Notes under the pieces: model-generated
Databases searched by the model: none
Told to the model about the DNA's origin: nothing
Seen by the model: only the letters and a program-made list of their open reading frames with translations
Translations under genes and position numbers: made by a program
Assembly: GCA_031213475.1 (NCBI GenBank)
Contig: JARUPZ010000002.1
Span: 7,514,330 to 7,578,329 of the forward strand
Source: Nereocystis luetkeana
Lineage: Eukaryota; Sar; Phaeophyceae; Laminariales; Laminariaceae
DNA length: 64,000 nucleotides
Reading direction: 5' to 3'
Shown here: positions 23,078 to 36,204 of the stretch, piece by piece
How the letters are laid out: every line of letters starts with the position of its first letter
Numbering within the stretch: position 1 is the first letter of the stretch

Positions 23078-25583
23078 TCACCAAGGGATGGCGTCACCCT
23101 TAAACCCCCAGAACGTTCCTGAGTTTCCAAGGGTCAGCTCCTCGGTTCTTGCAGTCATTCCCGCGACCGACTCGTACGCGTCGACCAAGCCAGAATCGCC
23201 GGTCATCGCTGTCCTCACCCAGCCTGCACGGGGGCGACCAAGCCACAAGCGGAACGCCGACACAAACTGCGGTTCATGTTTCGATCTGATCCTAAAGTGA
23301 GACTTTCCAACGTATAGAAACTCACTATGGCTGCGTATATCCGCCCAATTTCGCTGCATCGCTAAACGTATTTTGCCATTCGATTTTATCCTCAGCTGAG
23401 ACTCTCTACTACTATTTGTTTCATTGCGAGTATGAAGTCACAATGGCTGCGTACATCCGCCCAATATTGCTGCATCGCGAAACATTTTTTGACCATGAAT
23501 GCAGCCCCCCGCGGCTGGTGGTGGGGAATGGGTTTCTAGTATAGACGAAGATAAGCAAGATATCTCCGTCAACACCGCTCACCGAGGACGGCATGGGCAA
23601 TGGAAGCTTTGGGCAGCCTGCCGTACTGCAGACATGACCAGGAGTTTTGGCACGACTGGCTGACAGCAGACGCGTTGGATGAATCATGCAAGTCTGTTAC
23701 TTTGCATTGCGGGGGTTAACGTTTACGGGCGAAGGGATGAAAGCCCAGCTGAGTGTCGCATATCATTTGCCGGATTGCTGAGCTCTCTCTGTTGCGAAAA
23801 CAGAGGCGTCTTGCACTGCGCCATTTCGGGTGGCTCGAATCGTGCACACAAATTTACACCAGCTAAATCATTGAGAGAAATCGTTTACCAGTCACCCCTT
23901 CCTTGGTGGGTCAGGCCCTCTCTCACCTGGGTGAAGAATGGCCACGGCCATGCCATCGCCCTTGAGATCGTGTGCCAGCGATACCCCCGCCGCATTCAGC
24001 GCTGCCTTCGACATGCGGTAGGCGTACGCGCCGCCAGACGAGTTGTCCGCCATGGAGCCCATCTTCGACGTGATGAGCACAATCTTTGCGCCGGGCGACG
24101 CGAGAAGTCTCTTCCTGAGCAGCGCGCTAGTGATTCTCACTGCACCATAGGCGTTGGCCTCCATCGACGCGCGCAGGACGTCGATGTCAAGCGCATTCCG
24201 AGAGCGCGACATGATCCCGGCATTGTTGATGAGCACGTCGACCTTAGGGTTACCAGCGTTTTCAAGGGCCTGTACCAGACGTCCCGCTCCTTCGTCTTTG
24301 GCGATATCAACGCCGTCCACTACCTGGATGTTCGGGTTGTTGTCGAACAACGCGCTCGCATCTGGGGTCGTTTTTCGCCCACGTTTTCATCGGAAGGGCA
24401 GGGGAGGGGGGGGGGGTGCACTCGATAGGAGATACGTACTCGATCTCATGCATGGCCGTAGTAGTATGACGGGGGGGGGGGGGGGGATGCAGTGTGTGAG
24501 CACGCGATTGTGAACGCAATGGATACAAGAGTACGTATGAGTCTACCACAGCATACCAGGTATCCAACATTTCTACCAGGTACTCCGTATGCTGCTGCAT
24601 GATCAGTTATTCGCACCTGAAGCTGCTGAAAAACTTACCTACACAGTCAACAGGTGTAACGTACGTGCCACTATGGATGTAAATAGAGGGAGCGTTTAGA
24701 CATAATTATGAAGACCAGACGATCGTTACATTTCCGTCCAGAGTGGACAAAGTAGGGAACGTATACTGCACAGTACCAGTATAAACTTACTTATATTTGG
24801 TCGCCCCGGTGGTTCAAGCGGTTAACCTCGAATCCTACTTGTTTGAGTCCTGGGTTCGAGCCCCAGGTGGGTCGGACTTTGACTTTATTTGCAAAAAAAA
24901 AAAAAAAAAGGATTCAATTGTTGAGAGCGCCTTGCAGCGTGGGTAGACACGATTCGATGCGAGTCGACGAGGGAAGAAAAGGCTGAAATCTTCTCGCGAT
25001 AAAAATGAAGGCACGTGTACCTTAGCGGGAAGGGGGAAGAAGAGCCTGCTATGTGACCCCGGATCTGAGCTACGAGTTGGAAGGAGAGAGAGAAGAAGAT
25101 GGGCGAACATAATACGGAGTAAATGGGATGAGCAAAAAAAAAAAAAAAAAAGAAGTCTTTGTCTTGCTGTCACTTGATTGCAATGGGCGGCTTCGCTCTC
25201 AGAGAGTCTACGTCAACTAACCGTCGTTTCTACGGTATTTGCTTCGCGTTCTTCGTTTTTTTTGCGCGCTTGCTTGTCGTGCCACACTTGATTATCGGGA
25301 AAAGAACGAGTCGTTTTTTTTCCTCAGGCGCATTGTTTCGGTCGTGCCAGGTTTAGCAATTACGTACCAGGTACAGCAGTATACCTCTGGTACGCATAGT
25401 TGACGCTATTTTACGTCGCTGTGCATTTTTTGCGCGAAATCGGAAGCAGTGTCGCTGCAGACAGAAGCTTCACCTGCACGGAAAGACGCGGTCACCGTTG
25501 TCAGCGTAATGCCTGCAGAAGGAGCTCTCTATGCCTCCATCCGCTCCTGTCACCACGACCGTCCTCCCACTTGCAGCAGCCAT
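23078..25583 (-). CDS. Short-chain dehydrogenase/reductase, C-factor-like
   Basis: Minus-strand exons are 25583-25474, 24354-23927 and 23223-23078, coding 227 residues. This is a classical single-domain Rossmann SDR, a cytosolic NAD(P)H-dependent oxidoreductase whose substrate cannot be read from sequence. Motifs are VVVTGADGGIE (9-19) for cofactor binding, INNAG (79-83), N104, ITSKMGS with S133, YRMSK (Y149, K153) and HPGWVRT (178-184). The C-terminus has SGTFWGFKGDAIPW, usual in the sniffer/C-factor group. The third glycine of the usual TGxxxGIG motif is Glu19 here. The exon 1-2 junction is the weak point: the acceptor at 24355 keeps frame, but a better-looking CCCCAG at 24362 would need an extra micro-exon. 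Intron 1 contains a SINE. Divergent from RPC5. Confidence 0.8.
24799..25152 (+). mobile_element. tRNA-derived SINE, copy 1
   Basis: The head GGTCGCCCCGGTGG has an A box (TGGTTCAAGCGG, 24810-24821) and a B box (GGTTCGAGCCC, 24853-24863), the internal RNA polymerase III promoter. A body of about 250 bp contains an internal A-run and ends in A(18). The same sequence recurs inverted at 55586-55934. It lies in intron 1 of the dehydrogenase gene, antisense to it. Confidence 0.85.
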
Positions 25584-26425
25584 ACGCGGCGCGGAAGAGA
25601 ATACCGATATTGAACGCACAGTAAGCAACACTCGCAAAGCAACGCCAATCACAGAAGCTTCGGCAAAATACGGCATGCCGGCCGCGAAACAGCAGGGGTC
25701 GATGGCAGCAGCAGCAGCAGTCACCGCAGTCACAGCCCCAACAAAACGCACACCACAACCGCAACCAGCAGCTTGCTGCAACGTTTCGTGACGAGCATCC
25801 CCAGAAACGAACGCCTCTATACAAATGGAACTCCTGGTTTTCACCTACGGACTCGTGTTTGCATGGTATCAGATAGTGTGCTCGCAAACCTTGCTCGACT
25901 GACGGCCAACCGCTTCTACTGACTCGAAGAAACGAATGTGAGAGATGACCGGGATGATATAGAGCATTGTATCAGGTTGTGTGCTCATTTAGAGGTGCTG
26001 CATCCAGCGGAAGACGACCAAAAGTTCACCGTTTCTTGTACTCCACAGGGTCTCATCATGCTGTCCCGTTCCTCAAAGCACCACCAAGCAGCACACCAGT
26101 CGCACAACCCAGACTACAGCAGGACTGCAGTTGCAGTTGGACGTGCTAATAGTACGCATTCAATCATGTGATATTACGGTCGGTTCAAATGCTACTTCTT
26201 TGTGTGCCATCTAGGTGCGGGACAGGCCTGCTATGATCGCTAGACAGTAGAAGGATGATACTCGCGCCGCTGCTCACTGCCACCGCCACCTTCCATAAAC
26301 TTGCAGCAAACGTCCAAGATAGCAGACACCAGAGGTACGACCAGGGTAGCACGGGGCAACGTGTTTGCAGCACTACCCACCCACGAGACAGGAGCCAGAA
26401 AAAAGGGAAAAGGAAGCCAGCGGCT
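25584..26425. promoter_or_regulatory. Divergent upstream region of SDR and RPC5
   Basis: 842 bp between the SDR start (-) and the RPC5 start (+). No core promoter element could be assigned. The frame upstream of the RPC5 ATG is open for about 57 codons but has no recognisable domain. Confidence 0.3.
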
Positions 26426-29012
26426 ATGGACCCATCAATGGACGACCCCATGTCCGATGAGGAGGAGGAGGACGACGACGACGATGGCCTCGACCTTCCA
26501 GCGGGAAGCGACGAGGGCGTGGTGATGGAAGGCGTGGAGATCGCGGCGGAGGATATCTACGCCTACGGCGACCCCGACGACCCTATCGACAGAGTGCTTG
26601 ACGTATACCTCGCCGACGAGCTCGAGGACCACTTGTGAGTGCTCAATCGAATGTTTAGCATTGTTGGTTTTACAATAGAGTTCGGTGGTACTCGTGGTGT
26701 GAGGTCAACTTGTGCGAGACTATCAGCTTTTTCTCGCGTTATATCCTGCGGCCTGCGACAAATGGCAGGTTTCATCCAAGGAGGCGGTGCTACCTTTCGC
26801 GTTCACCCTTAGTCGCGAGCCTGTCCCTCCCTGATTTCAAGCCCGTCTACTTTTCGTTTTCGTTTTAGGTTTTACTTTTCTTTTACAGCGTTGTTGGTTG
26901 TTGCTGGGTCCTGATGTTGATATAAGCTCGGACTGGAAACGTAAGGATGCTTTTGCCGGAAGATGTGCGGTGCGGTGCGGTGCGGTGCGGCGCGGTCGAG
27001 ATAAATCATATGTAGCGTTTCGATCGATCGCGCCGCCACGCCGGACGCAGCAGCAATCTCACAGCTTGTGATGCCCTCTTGAAGTCACGACGCCGGTAGC
27101 ATAGTAACGGGCGGCTGTACTTCAGCTGGCGTAATTAAAACTCGTTGATATTTTTTGCTGGCATCTTGACTATTAAGCGTCGTACTGCATCTTGAGCAAG
27201 TACTGATGTATGTCGAGGGTATATATAATACCAGGTATCGCATTGCTGTGTGCCTCCTCTTGAGCGGCGAAGATAGTCGGCGCTATGCCTGTGGGGCTGC
27301 TCACGTTCCGACCGCATAGACCCTATGATCATGCTTTACCAGGAATATAGCACTCGGTTGTTCTCCAGCATTACCGAACGCGAGAGGGCGCCCGGAGCTT
27401 CACGCGCGGTTCGGATTCCTCGCGCGCTGCCGTTTATGTGCCATGTACGCGTGCGATGTCGTCGCTGCATACGGCCCGGAGGCTGTAAGTATGGTTAAAA
27501 TCCGGAGTCGCCAAAAAGGCGTCTCGTTCTTGCTGCATGCACCGCCGTATCATCGTGCACTCACTCACAACCTGTAGTCGCACGTACACACGCGGAGCCT
27601 CGGGCGTGCGGTTCTATAAAGTTCGTTCGTTAATACAAGTCGTAGCGCTTTTCCTTTCAGACATTGTCGCGTGCAACTTTGTTTCTTGTTTTCCCTCTTG
27701 TCGCCGGTGTCGCCGCCACCGGGGGTTGCAGCTGCCTGTGCTGCCAGTGGGGCTTATGTGTGCTTTAATTACCGCTTGTGGTGAAGAACGAAAGACACAA
27801 CAGCGACGCACCGCAACCTTCGTTAGCTTCTAAAATGTAATCCTTTTCGTTTCTCTCGATGGAGGCAGGTACCTTCTCCAGTACCCGATGCGTCCGGCGG
27901 ACCGCCCTTCGAGCACTCCTCTTGCCGTCAAGGTGAGGCAAGGAGGGGGGGGGGAAGCCGCTCGGCCGTCGGTAGTCACTGCCCGTTCATCCTGTCTCGC
28001 CTCTGGCCTCGCCTCGTCTTCCCGCTGTCAGACGTGGTACTCGTAGTCGTTGAAGCAGACGTGGTTGAGTCGTCCACAGCAGTACTATAATCCTGCACTC
28101 GTAGCAACCATTTTACTTGATTCGTGTGTATGTTCTTCACTCTGTTCAACGGTCTTGAGCGCCGCGCACTTCTTCGGGGGAGGGTCTGTGATCATAAGAA
28201 AGTCCGCTTTTGATGGTGACACTATTTATATCGTCATTTGTGGGTGCCCATTACCGGGTGTACACTCCGTTGTGTCTGCCTCTCTGTCTCGATCAAGTGT
28301 CGCCATAGCTCTCGAGCGTGCAAAGAGGTTATCTATGCGCTGATTAACGCCACTCCTGCCCCGGTGTACCTCGTTGGTTCAGGTGAAAGTAGGTAACCAC
28401 TTGCTGGAAGTGGAGCACGCCATCAAGCAGGGGGGGAAGCACTTCGACAAGAACGCTCCGCCGCAGCTACGACAAGTCACGCAGAAGCACACTGGCAGCA
28501 GGTTGGCTATTATATCCTCTTTTTCATCGGCACGGTTTTCCGCTCGTCTGAAGGCTGGACTTTTGTCACCGGTGCCCGTGCGCTTATCACAGGTCCGCTG
28601 CGTCCGTTGACGGGGTCGTTCCGTTGTACCTGGTATGTTGTACACAGATGGTCGGTACGGAAGACACGGAGCACCGAGTAGCTTGAGCACGCCGCCACCT
28701 CTGTTGGGAAAAGGAGAATTTCACTGCTATACGTACGAGCGCACGTCCGATGATGAGCTCGTTCGTTGCAATCGTCTACGTTACGCCCAGCAAACTCAAA
28801 GTTGTTGCGGGGGGAGGCTGCTATCTCCTCTCTACCCACATCGCATGCGAGGGCAAGCGCAGTAATGTTGGCACACGCACCGCTTGTTAGGTCGATGCAC
28901 AATGCCACTACCATGCCACCCGCTACGCCGCAGCCTAAACCTTGGCCTGCCTCAATGGGAGCCATCGATTGCCGCCGCCGTCGCTGCCGCCATCGGCGCC
29001 GCTTGCCGTTGC

Positions 29013-29048
<36 letters not shown>

Positions 29049-30032
29049 GGTCGGTCACGATCTGATATTTCGCCGCTGCCGTTTCTTTGTGCTGTGAGCA
29101 GGGTGCGCCCGGCAACGAACTTTGCTTTCGGCGTTGTGAGGAACAACGAGTTCCACCTCACGCCGGTGCACGCCACAATGCAGATGCGCCCTTGCTTTCA
29201 GCACATCGACGATGCCAAGGTACGTGCGTGTACGTGTGGTACAGCTGCCGAGCGCGCGTGCCCGCTGTGTTGTTATCCCCCGAGGGTTCCCACGACCCCG
29301 ACGACATTTTGTTTTGTCCAACACGACAAGGTCAGGTTGTCGTCGGCGCGATTTGTTTTTTGTTGCATCTGCGTAGTTGGTGGGAGCGCTGGTTTGGACG
29401 CTCGGGCACACCAAGGGTGGTTGCAAGCCACGCGCGTTTCGGGTGAAGTTTGTTTTCATTTTAAGCTCCGTTGTGTCTTCGAGAGGCGGGCCTTAGCCGC
29501 GAGAACAGGCGCTGTTGTGTGCCGCGCTATCGCAGCTGACCCCTCGAGAGGGGTACCGCTCCAGGCTAAAATAAGTAGACTCCTGGCTCTGCGACATGCG
29601 TGTCGCCCCTCGGCCTGCATAGCATAGCCTAGCATAGCCTAGCATAGCCTAGCATAGCCCCGGGGTACGTGACGCGTCTCCTCGTGCTGAGAAATTCCTT
29701 GTATGTCGTTTACACGCACCTCGCGGGACACATGCAGGAGGACACCAAGAACGCGGACCCGCTGTTCGGACCGGACCTGTTCTAACGAATCATCACCCCA
29801 CCGCCCTCCTAGCAATTTCTTCATTTTTTGTCGATTTTGTAAGTAATGTACCGAATCAAAACGTTTTTTACTTATTGCATCAATTCTTGACGTTTTTTCC
29901 CCCTCTCTCCGCCCGTGCGCGAAGGCGTTGGAGATCGAGATGGACCTGGACGACCCTGAGAACGGGGGCGCCAAATCAGAAGAACGCCCACAGCAGGTTT
30001 GTTGGGGAGTCGTGGGTGTCGACCAGTCAGCG

Positions 30033-30120
<88 letters not shown>

Positions 30121-33100
30121 ATTGTTGTTTTTGTTATTGTTGTGGCTGCTGTTGTCGTGGTTATAGTTGTTGCTGCTGTTGTTGCGTAGGCGATGTGAGC
30201 TATGAAAGAGGAGGGAAATATCCAACGATTACAGAATCTGTGCTCGAGCACCCAACAACAGCAGTATTAATAGCAGCAGTAGTTGGTTCAGTTGGTTTCG
30301 TCCTTTCTCTCCGCAATGGAGCCAGGAGGGATGACGCGGATTGATGGGGATTGTTTTGTTGTTGGGGGACGTTTTGATAGCAGGGAGGTCTCGACGCTTG
30401 TGATTTTTTTGTTGAGGTGGGTTAATCGTTAGCCTCAGCTTTGTCAAACCGAGTAGCCCACGCACCCGCCACCTGGGGGTGCAATGTGATAGCAGCGATA
30501 CAAATAAATCCACGACGGTGCTCGCCTTGAAAGTCATTGAAAACTGCTTCGTCGAAAACGAGAACCAAACGCAAGGGTGCACTATTCCCCACAGAGTCTG
30601 CTCTTCGACAGGGGACGCGCTCGAATCCGCGCTGGGGGTGTATGTGACGTGATGGGATTACACTAGGCAAAACATACCCACGGGTGTGCCCCGCCTTGAA
30701 GACAGCTCGGATCAAAAGCGATACGTATAACGCGTACAAAATGGTGTGCGTATATTACCCCCCACCCCCCCACAGCACCTACTGTTCGGCGCAGGGCGGG
30801 GCCGGCCCCACGTGGACGATGCTCAATGCGAAGCCCCCCCCTCCGCCCTCTTCCCTTCCCCTTCCCCACTATTCCCTTCCCCTCCCCTCCCCTCCCCTCC
30901 CCTCCCCTCCCCTCCCCCCCCTCCGCTTCCGAACCGGGCGTCGGCAGGTATCTTTCAAGAAGAAGGAGAGCGAGCGGGCGACTGCGGCGCGCAAATCGAC
31001 GTACGCCTACAAGAAGTCCATAGAGGACGCAGAGCCATGGGTGCCCCTCGAAGTGCACGGCCAGAACGACCAGCGGTCGCTCGATGAGTTCGCTCGCATG
31101 TTCTTCGACCACGACGGCTCCTCGGACCGAGGGTCGACGGCGAAAGACTTCCCAGCCCCGGAGCGGTACTTGAAAGGCCTGGACTACATGGAGGAATACG
31201 ACGAGAATGGGGAGTCTTTTTCTGTGGGAGGGGGACGGTGAGATATTTTATTTTTGCTGCGTGCGTTTTTCTATTTTTTTTTGCTGCGCGCCTGCGTCTT
31301 TTTCGTTTCGTTTTTTATTTCGAGTATTTTTTTGTTTTGTTATGTTTGTTGTTTTCTTGAAAACTAGTTGGTTCCGACGATTTATAGATAGAGAGCAAGG
31401 GTGGCCCCCCAAGAAAGATAAAAGCTTTGATTGATGGCGTGACTTTTTTCAAAGCTTGGGAGAAAATCTGGTTCATGGGGAGAGGGGTATGGTAGCTGTT
31501 GTGGTGCGACCGGGTAGGTTAAGCTTTATTTTCACCAATCCGCCTGAGGATTGAAAAAAAGATGGAAAGGCACCAGCCGTCACTTCCTGAATCGCATGTC
31601 TTGCTTCGGGCGGTGGTGAGGGAGACGGGGGGGCAAGAGGGCGCCTAGTAGAGAGAGGCGGCATAGCCACGCCAGAAGTTTCGCACACACCTGCTGAATA
31701 TTCCGCTGAGAAAAAACGCGGCCCCGGTATACTCTTTTTTCCTGTTGACTTGTAGATGTCACATTAACTTTTCGCGAAATACTGTGGATACACCATAGTT
31801 CTACTGCTGCATAATAGCCTCGATACATGATAGTTCCACTGGGGTATGATAGCCTCGATATTGTCACCTGGTATCACAGACAGTTCGTTTTCTCACACCG
31901 TCGTTTTTGTGTTTGCGATTGCTGTATTTCCGTGCCCTTCCTTGGTGACTAATCGCAGGTCTCAGGACGACAGCATCGACTTGGTGGCTCCGGGCGCAAG
32001 CACGTACTCTCCCGTCAAGATTCCCTCGGCCCCACTGCAACAGCTCGGAGGGGAAGCCAAGGTGTGCCCAAGCTCACTGCGCTCAAAACAAACATGCAGG
32101 TTAAATGCCAAGGAGTGGGGCTGGGAGGAGTAGCCCTCTCTGCGATACCTTCCCTGGGGCGTGCTCTATAAGTTGTGGAGGGCTTTTGTCGAGATATTTC
32201 CGTAGCTGCCAGAAGCATTATACCGGTACTGCTGCAGGCCTTGAGCGCCCTTCGTACACGGCTTGTTGGGTCCCATCCAACTGCACCTTAGGATTAAGAG
32301 CGTTTGTGGAGAACCGCTGCAGCTGGCGCTCGAATCCTCATCCAAGCGTATACATGCCTCCTTATCCAATGCCCCCCCTCCCTCCCCCTCTCCCCCGCTT
32401 CCTCCCTCCACCAGATCGTCGGGTACCTGAAGTTGGCGCACCTCGTGCCCTTTTCCGTGTTGCTGGACGTGACCAAGTCTTCGCCTGATGCCGTCATCAG
32501 GGCACTGAGCGTGGAGGGGCGGCAGCGGGGGCTGCTGGTGCGGGGGAACTGGGCGGCGCACGCGGCCGATGTGTGGCCAAAGGGCCCCCCGCACGCTGCC
32601 GACTGCTTATCCGTCGCGCAGCTACTGATTCACAGGTAGGTGGTAGAGTGGGGGGTATATTGGGTGAGGGGTGAGAGGGGATGGTCGACCTCGCCTCGTC
32701 GGGCACTTGGTGATGGCTAGCGCCGGATAGTGGTCTGCCCCAGATGCAGGCGTTTTTGTTGTTGGTGTTGTTGGTGTCAGTGTTGGTGTTGCTGTTGGTG
32801 GTGATGATGGTGGTGCTTTTGTTGTTGGTGTTGGTGTGGTCGGTGATGGTGGTGTTGTTGACTGTGGTTTTGTTGTTGGTGTTATGGGTGGTATTGGTGT
32901 TGTTTTGGTCTTGTTATTGGTCTTTACATGCCCGCTTCTTGTCTTGCAGCAGTACGGGTGAGCGTTCCAGGCCGTGAAAAAAAAAGTAACCTTCGCTGCC
33001 CGGCCGAGAGTATGGCCGCGCTGCATACGAGACCGCAGGGAGAGATATAGTGACGGGAGGGTGTATGACGACATTACGACTTCGTGAAGAGTGGCGCGGT

Positions 33101-36100
33101 CAAGGCGGAAGGAGAGCGCGAACTGGGGCGTTGGTTTGTCAGGACTTATGTTGCTGTCATGGTAAGCTTGAGGTTGGCATGGCGCTCGACCGCCGTTGCT
33201 GTTGCCGCTGATTGACGATCAGTACGATCGAAACACAACACGCCGACCAGGTTTCGATGAGACACCACTGATTGTTGTGGTGAGGGGGCCGTGGTCACGT
33301 ATACACAGTGATGTATGTACGCCGCGCCGGTTGTGGTCACCGCAATCGTGACCCCCCACGCTCCCGTCCCCGCTCCCCCGTCCCTGCCGCCTCCACCGCG
33401 GGCTGCATCGCTCCGATGGTTACACCTCTTCTCGCCGGTAATGTGCACGATTTTTTTTATCACAGTTGCTGCTGTATCTTTGCTCCCGACCATCCTTCTT
33501 GCCCCCCCCCCCCTCCCGCGGGCGCTCGTCCACTACTCGTTTCCCTGTCGTCGTTTTTTGCATTGCTGTACGCGCTTCCGGCAGATATGGCGCGGTGAGC
33601 CGCCCAGACTTGCAGCGACGTTTCCCCGACCTCGGTCCCATCGTCCTGAAGGAAGTCCTCGCCAATATCGCCGAGCTGGACACGGTCGGCCGCCGGTGAG
33701 CTTGGGTTTTTATACGACAGATCTCAGATGTCACATGCTTTTCTCCTCAGCTCCCAGATCTCAGGTCTTAAATCTCAGAGATCGTCTTCTGAGATATCAG
33801 GTCCCAGATCCCAAAAATGCGTGCGGTTTTTCGTGTAAAATGAGGGATGGAACTGCGGAGCCGCAACAACAGTGATATAGAACCGCTCGCTTTACAGGGA
33901 GGTAGGTGCGCGCGCCCGCTCTTTATCCCTGCCGGGCCTTTTCGGTGTTGGCGGAAGAACGGCATGATCGATGCTGCGCGGAACGGGCCCGTTTACAACT
34001 GCTCCAAGCGGTTCATAGTCCCCCCCCCAGGATATATGTCTGGATCTTTGGTTGTTTCGAGGGGTTTGACCAGATTTTTTTAGATATTTGAGTAGATCCT
34101 GTTGAGAGATTGACTTTATATGTTTGAAATGTTGACTGGTTCTTTCGAGAGGTTGTCTGGGTCTTTTGAGGGGTTGGATGAGTTATTTTAGCTATTTTTA
34201 CCGGATATTTCTAGAGCTTGTATAAAGTAACTCTCTGTTATCGTGGTGGCTGCATAAAGACAAACTAGGGACTTTTCAACTGCCCACTCGCAAGAAAAAC
34301 CGCCATCCATGGATTTAAAGCTCGCTATATGTGTCTGTGTCCCGATTATGTTGTTGTTCTACGTATGATGCATGCGGCCTTTTGGTAATAGGTGGGTGGC
34401 CAAGCTGAAAGACGGCGTGAGCTTCGGGATGGAATATTGTGATATCGTGGAGCTTGAGGAGGAGCGGTGGATGCTTCAGGCATCCAGCCTAAAGGTGACG
34501 AAGACGCTTTGTGTCAGACAGCAGAACGCATCGTTAGCCTCCTCGCTCACACGCCCGCCGCTCGTCTAGAAGACCGTTATTTTCCCTCCTGAATTTGCGA
34601 CCCTTCGCGACATTTTGGACAGTACGCTCGCAACGCCGACCTTTCCTATAGCCTAGTATAGCCTAACCGAGCCCTAATATGTGTTATTCTTAGTGCGAGA
34701 CGTCTATTACCCGAACTTGACATCCATCGCTCGAAAATCCTTCAAAGCCCGGTGTTTCACCCCTCGAGCGAAGTGGTTTTGCGCGAGCTAATGTGGACAG
34801 CGAGCCAGGTGTACTGTGTCCGGCCGTCGATTTAACCGTTGCAGAGATGTCACCCCGCTGCACCGAATGGCCAACGCGGCGTGTGTGTTTTGTACGAGTT
34901 TTCGTTGGAGCCACGCGAAACATAGGAGACAAGTTTTACTGCCGGAACGACTGAGTTGTTTTTCACGAGTGACTGCAGTATGCTCTCCCCAATCCTCGCC
35001 CCCCGCTACCGCCCCACGCTACGGCTTCTGTCCGCTATCGCCGCCACTCGACCCATGCGCACACACGCTCACGGTGCTTGCTCTCTCATCTCGCGCGACT
35101 TTTGCCGACGACTTGATTTAACTTAACTCGGCTTGACTTTGAAACCTTCCACAGGAGCGATTGGGGGAGGATATCCTCGCCCCACCCACCTGTCAGACGT
35201 TCAAGCCGTTCGCGGAGGTTCTGATAACCGCGGCAACCGCGCGCGTCGAGTTCTCGTCGCCGGTTCGATCGTCGTTGCCGATGCCGTCCCAACGCTCGAG
35301 TGCTGCCGCCTCCTCTACTACATTCGGCCTGTCGGCAGTAAAAAACGGGGCGGCTGCAGGGTCAGCGGGGGACGCCGACGATTTTGATGACCTTATGTTA
35401 GCGGAGACCTTGCGACCGAACGAGGAGTTCAAGGAGAAATTGAAGGCCGGCGCGGGTTTGGGGGCATCTTCCGCCGGACCTGGGCCCGGGCCCGGGCCCG
35501 CGCCGAAGCGGCACTTCAAACCAAAGAAGAGGGTCCCGAATCCTGCCGGTGGTGGTGGTGATGGTGTCGGGAAGGAGACGAGGGTCAAGCAAGAGCACGA
35601 GGAGGTGGAGATGGAGGGGGCGAACGGGGGCGGGGGCGCGGGTAGACACGATGCGGGCGTCGATAGTATGGGAGGGGCAGTGCCGGCAACGGTGGCGGAT
35701 GTGGTGCACGGAAGCGGTGGTCTTGCCGTCGAGGAGGTACCCGTGGCGGAAAAATTGGCATCCCGTAGATCAAGAAGAAACGCCCCGCCCGAGGTCGCCG
35801 AGATCGACGCATCAACCGAAGACGGTGACGCCATGTTGCTATCAGAGGGGGGAGGAGACGAAGGAGGGGATGTGGCGCGGGGTGGGGCGGGGGCTAGCGG
35901 TAGTGGCGCGATGGGCGTGTCGAGCGTAGGAAGGAGAGGTAAAAACCCGGCCGCCATGCCAATCATGGCCAAGGAAGAACCGCGAGAAAAATGCGCTGAT
36001 CCTGAGCCGATAGAGGGCGGCGTGGGGGTGGGCGAGGGGGACGTGGTGGACGCTGCAGGCGGAGCAGGGTCGGCGGGGGCGGGGAAAGAGGCAGATGTAG

Positions 36101-36204
36101 GGGCGAAAAAGAAGGGTGGTAAAGGGAAGGTTAAGGCGAAGGAGGAGCCGGCGCCCCGACCGAGGGTTAGGCCTAGGGCTCGCCCGAAGCCCAAGGCGAA
36201 ATAA
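26426..36204 (+). CDS. RNA polymerase III subunit RPC5 (POLR3E/C37-like)
   Basis: Eleven exons: 26426-26634, 27869-27932, 28383-28501, 29102-29219, 29925-29996, 30948-31237, 31959-32061, 32415-32635, 33585-33695, 34392-34494 and 35155-36204. All are GT-AG with compatible phases, giving 819 residues. RPC5 is a nuclear Pol III subunit that pairs with RPC4 and helps initiation and termination. Supporting motifs are an acidic N-terminus, YLADELEDHLYLLQYPMRP (family: ADNLYLLQYP), NNEFHLTPVHATMQMRP (human: GELHLTPLHG), EPWVPLEVHG and a segment with LLVRGNWAAH matching the human VQGNWVV region. The last 350-residue exon is Gly/Ala/Glu-rich low complexity with a Lys/Arg/Pro tail (KKKGGKGKVKAKEEP), replacing the ordered C-terminus of animal RPC5. 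Introns carry TTG/TCG microsatellites. Confidence 0.88.
29013..29048 (+). repeat. (TTG)n microsatellite
   Basis: About 12 uninterrupted TTG units in intron 3 of the RPC5 gene, just upstream of exon 4. Confidence 0.9.
29615..29660 (+). repeat. 10-bp tandem repeat AGCATAGCCT
   Basis: About four to five copies in intron 4 of the RPC5 gene, followed by a short coding-like open stretch (29666-29785). Confidence 0.9.
30034..30125 (+). repeat. (TCG)n-(TTG)n compound microsatellite
   Basis: About ten TCG units pass directly into about twenty TTG units, in intron 5 of the RPC5 gene. It produces long artefactual Val, Cys or Asn open frames. Confidence 0.95.
30869..30918 (+). repeat. (CCCCT)n pyrimidine repeat
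   Basis: A C/T-rich tandem run about 30 bp before the acceptor of RPC5 exon 6. It may serve as an extended pyrimidine tract for that splice site. Confidence 0.85.
32752..32925 (+). repeat. Imperfect GTT/GGT microsatellite
   Basis: About 170 bp of degenerate TTGTTGGTG-type units in intron 8 of the RPC5 gene. Confidence 0.85.

Noticed and set aside
24799-24875. Functional tRNA gene
   Set aside because: It has A and B boxes, but the acceptor stem does not pair well, and it is fused to an A-tailed body that recurs at 55.6-55.9 kb, so it is a SINE head.
30027-30251. Poly-Thr/Asn/Val open frames on both strands
   Set aside because: They are translations of the TCG/TTG microsatellite inside an RPC5 intron.
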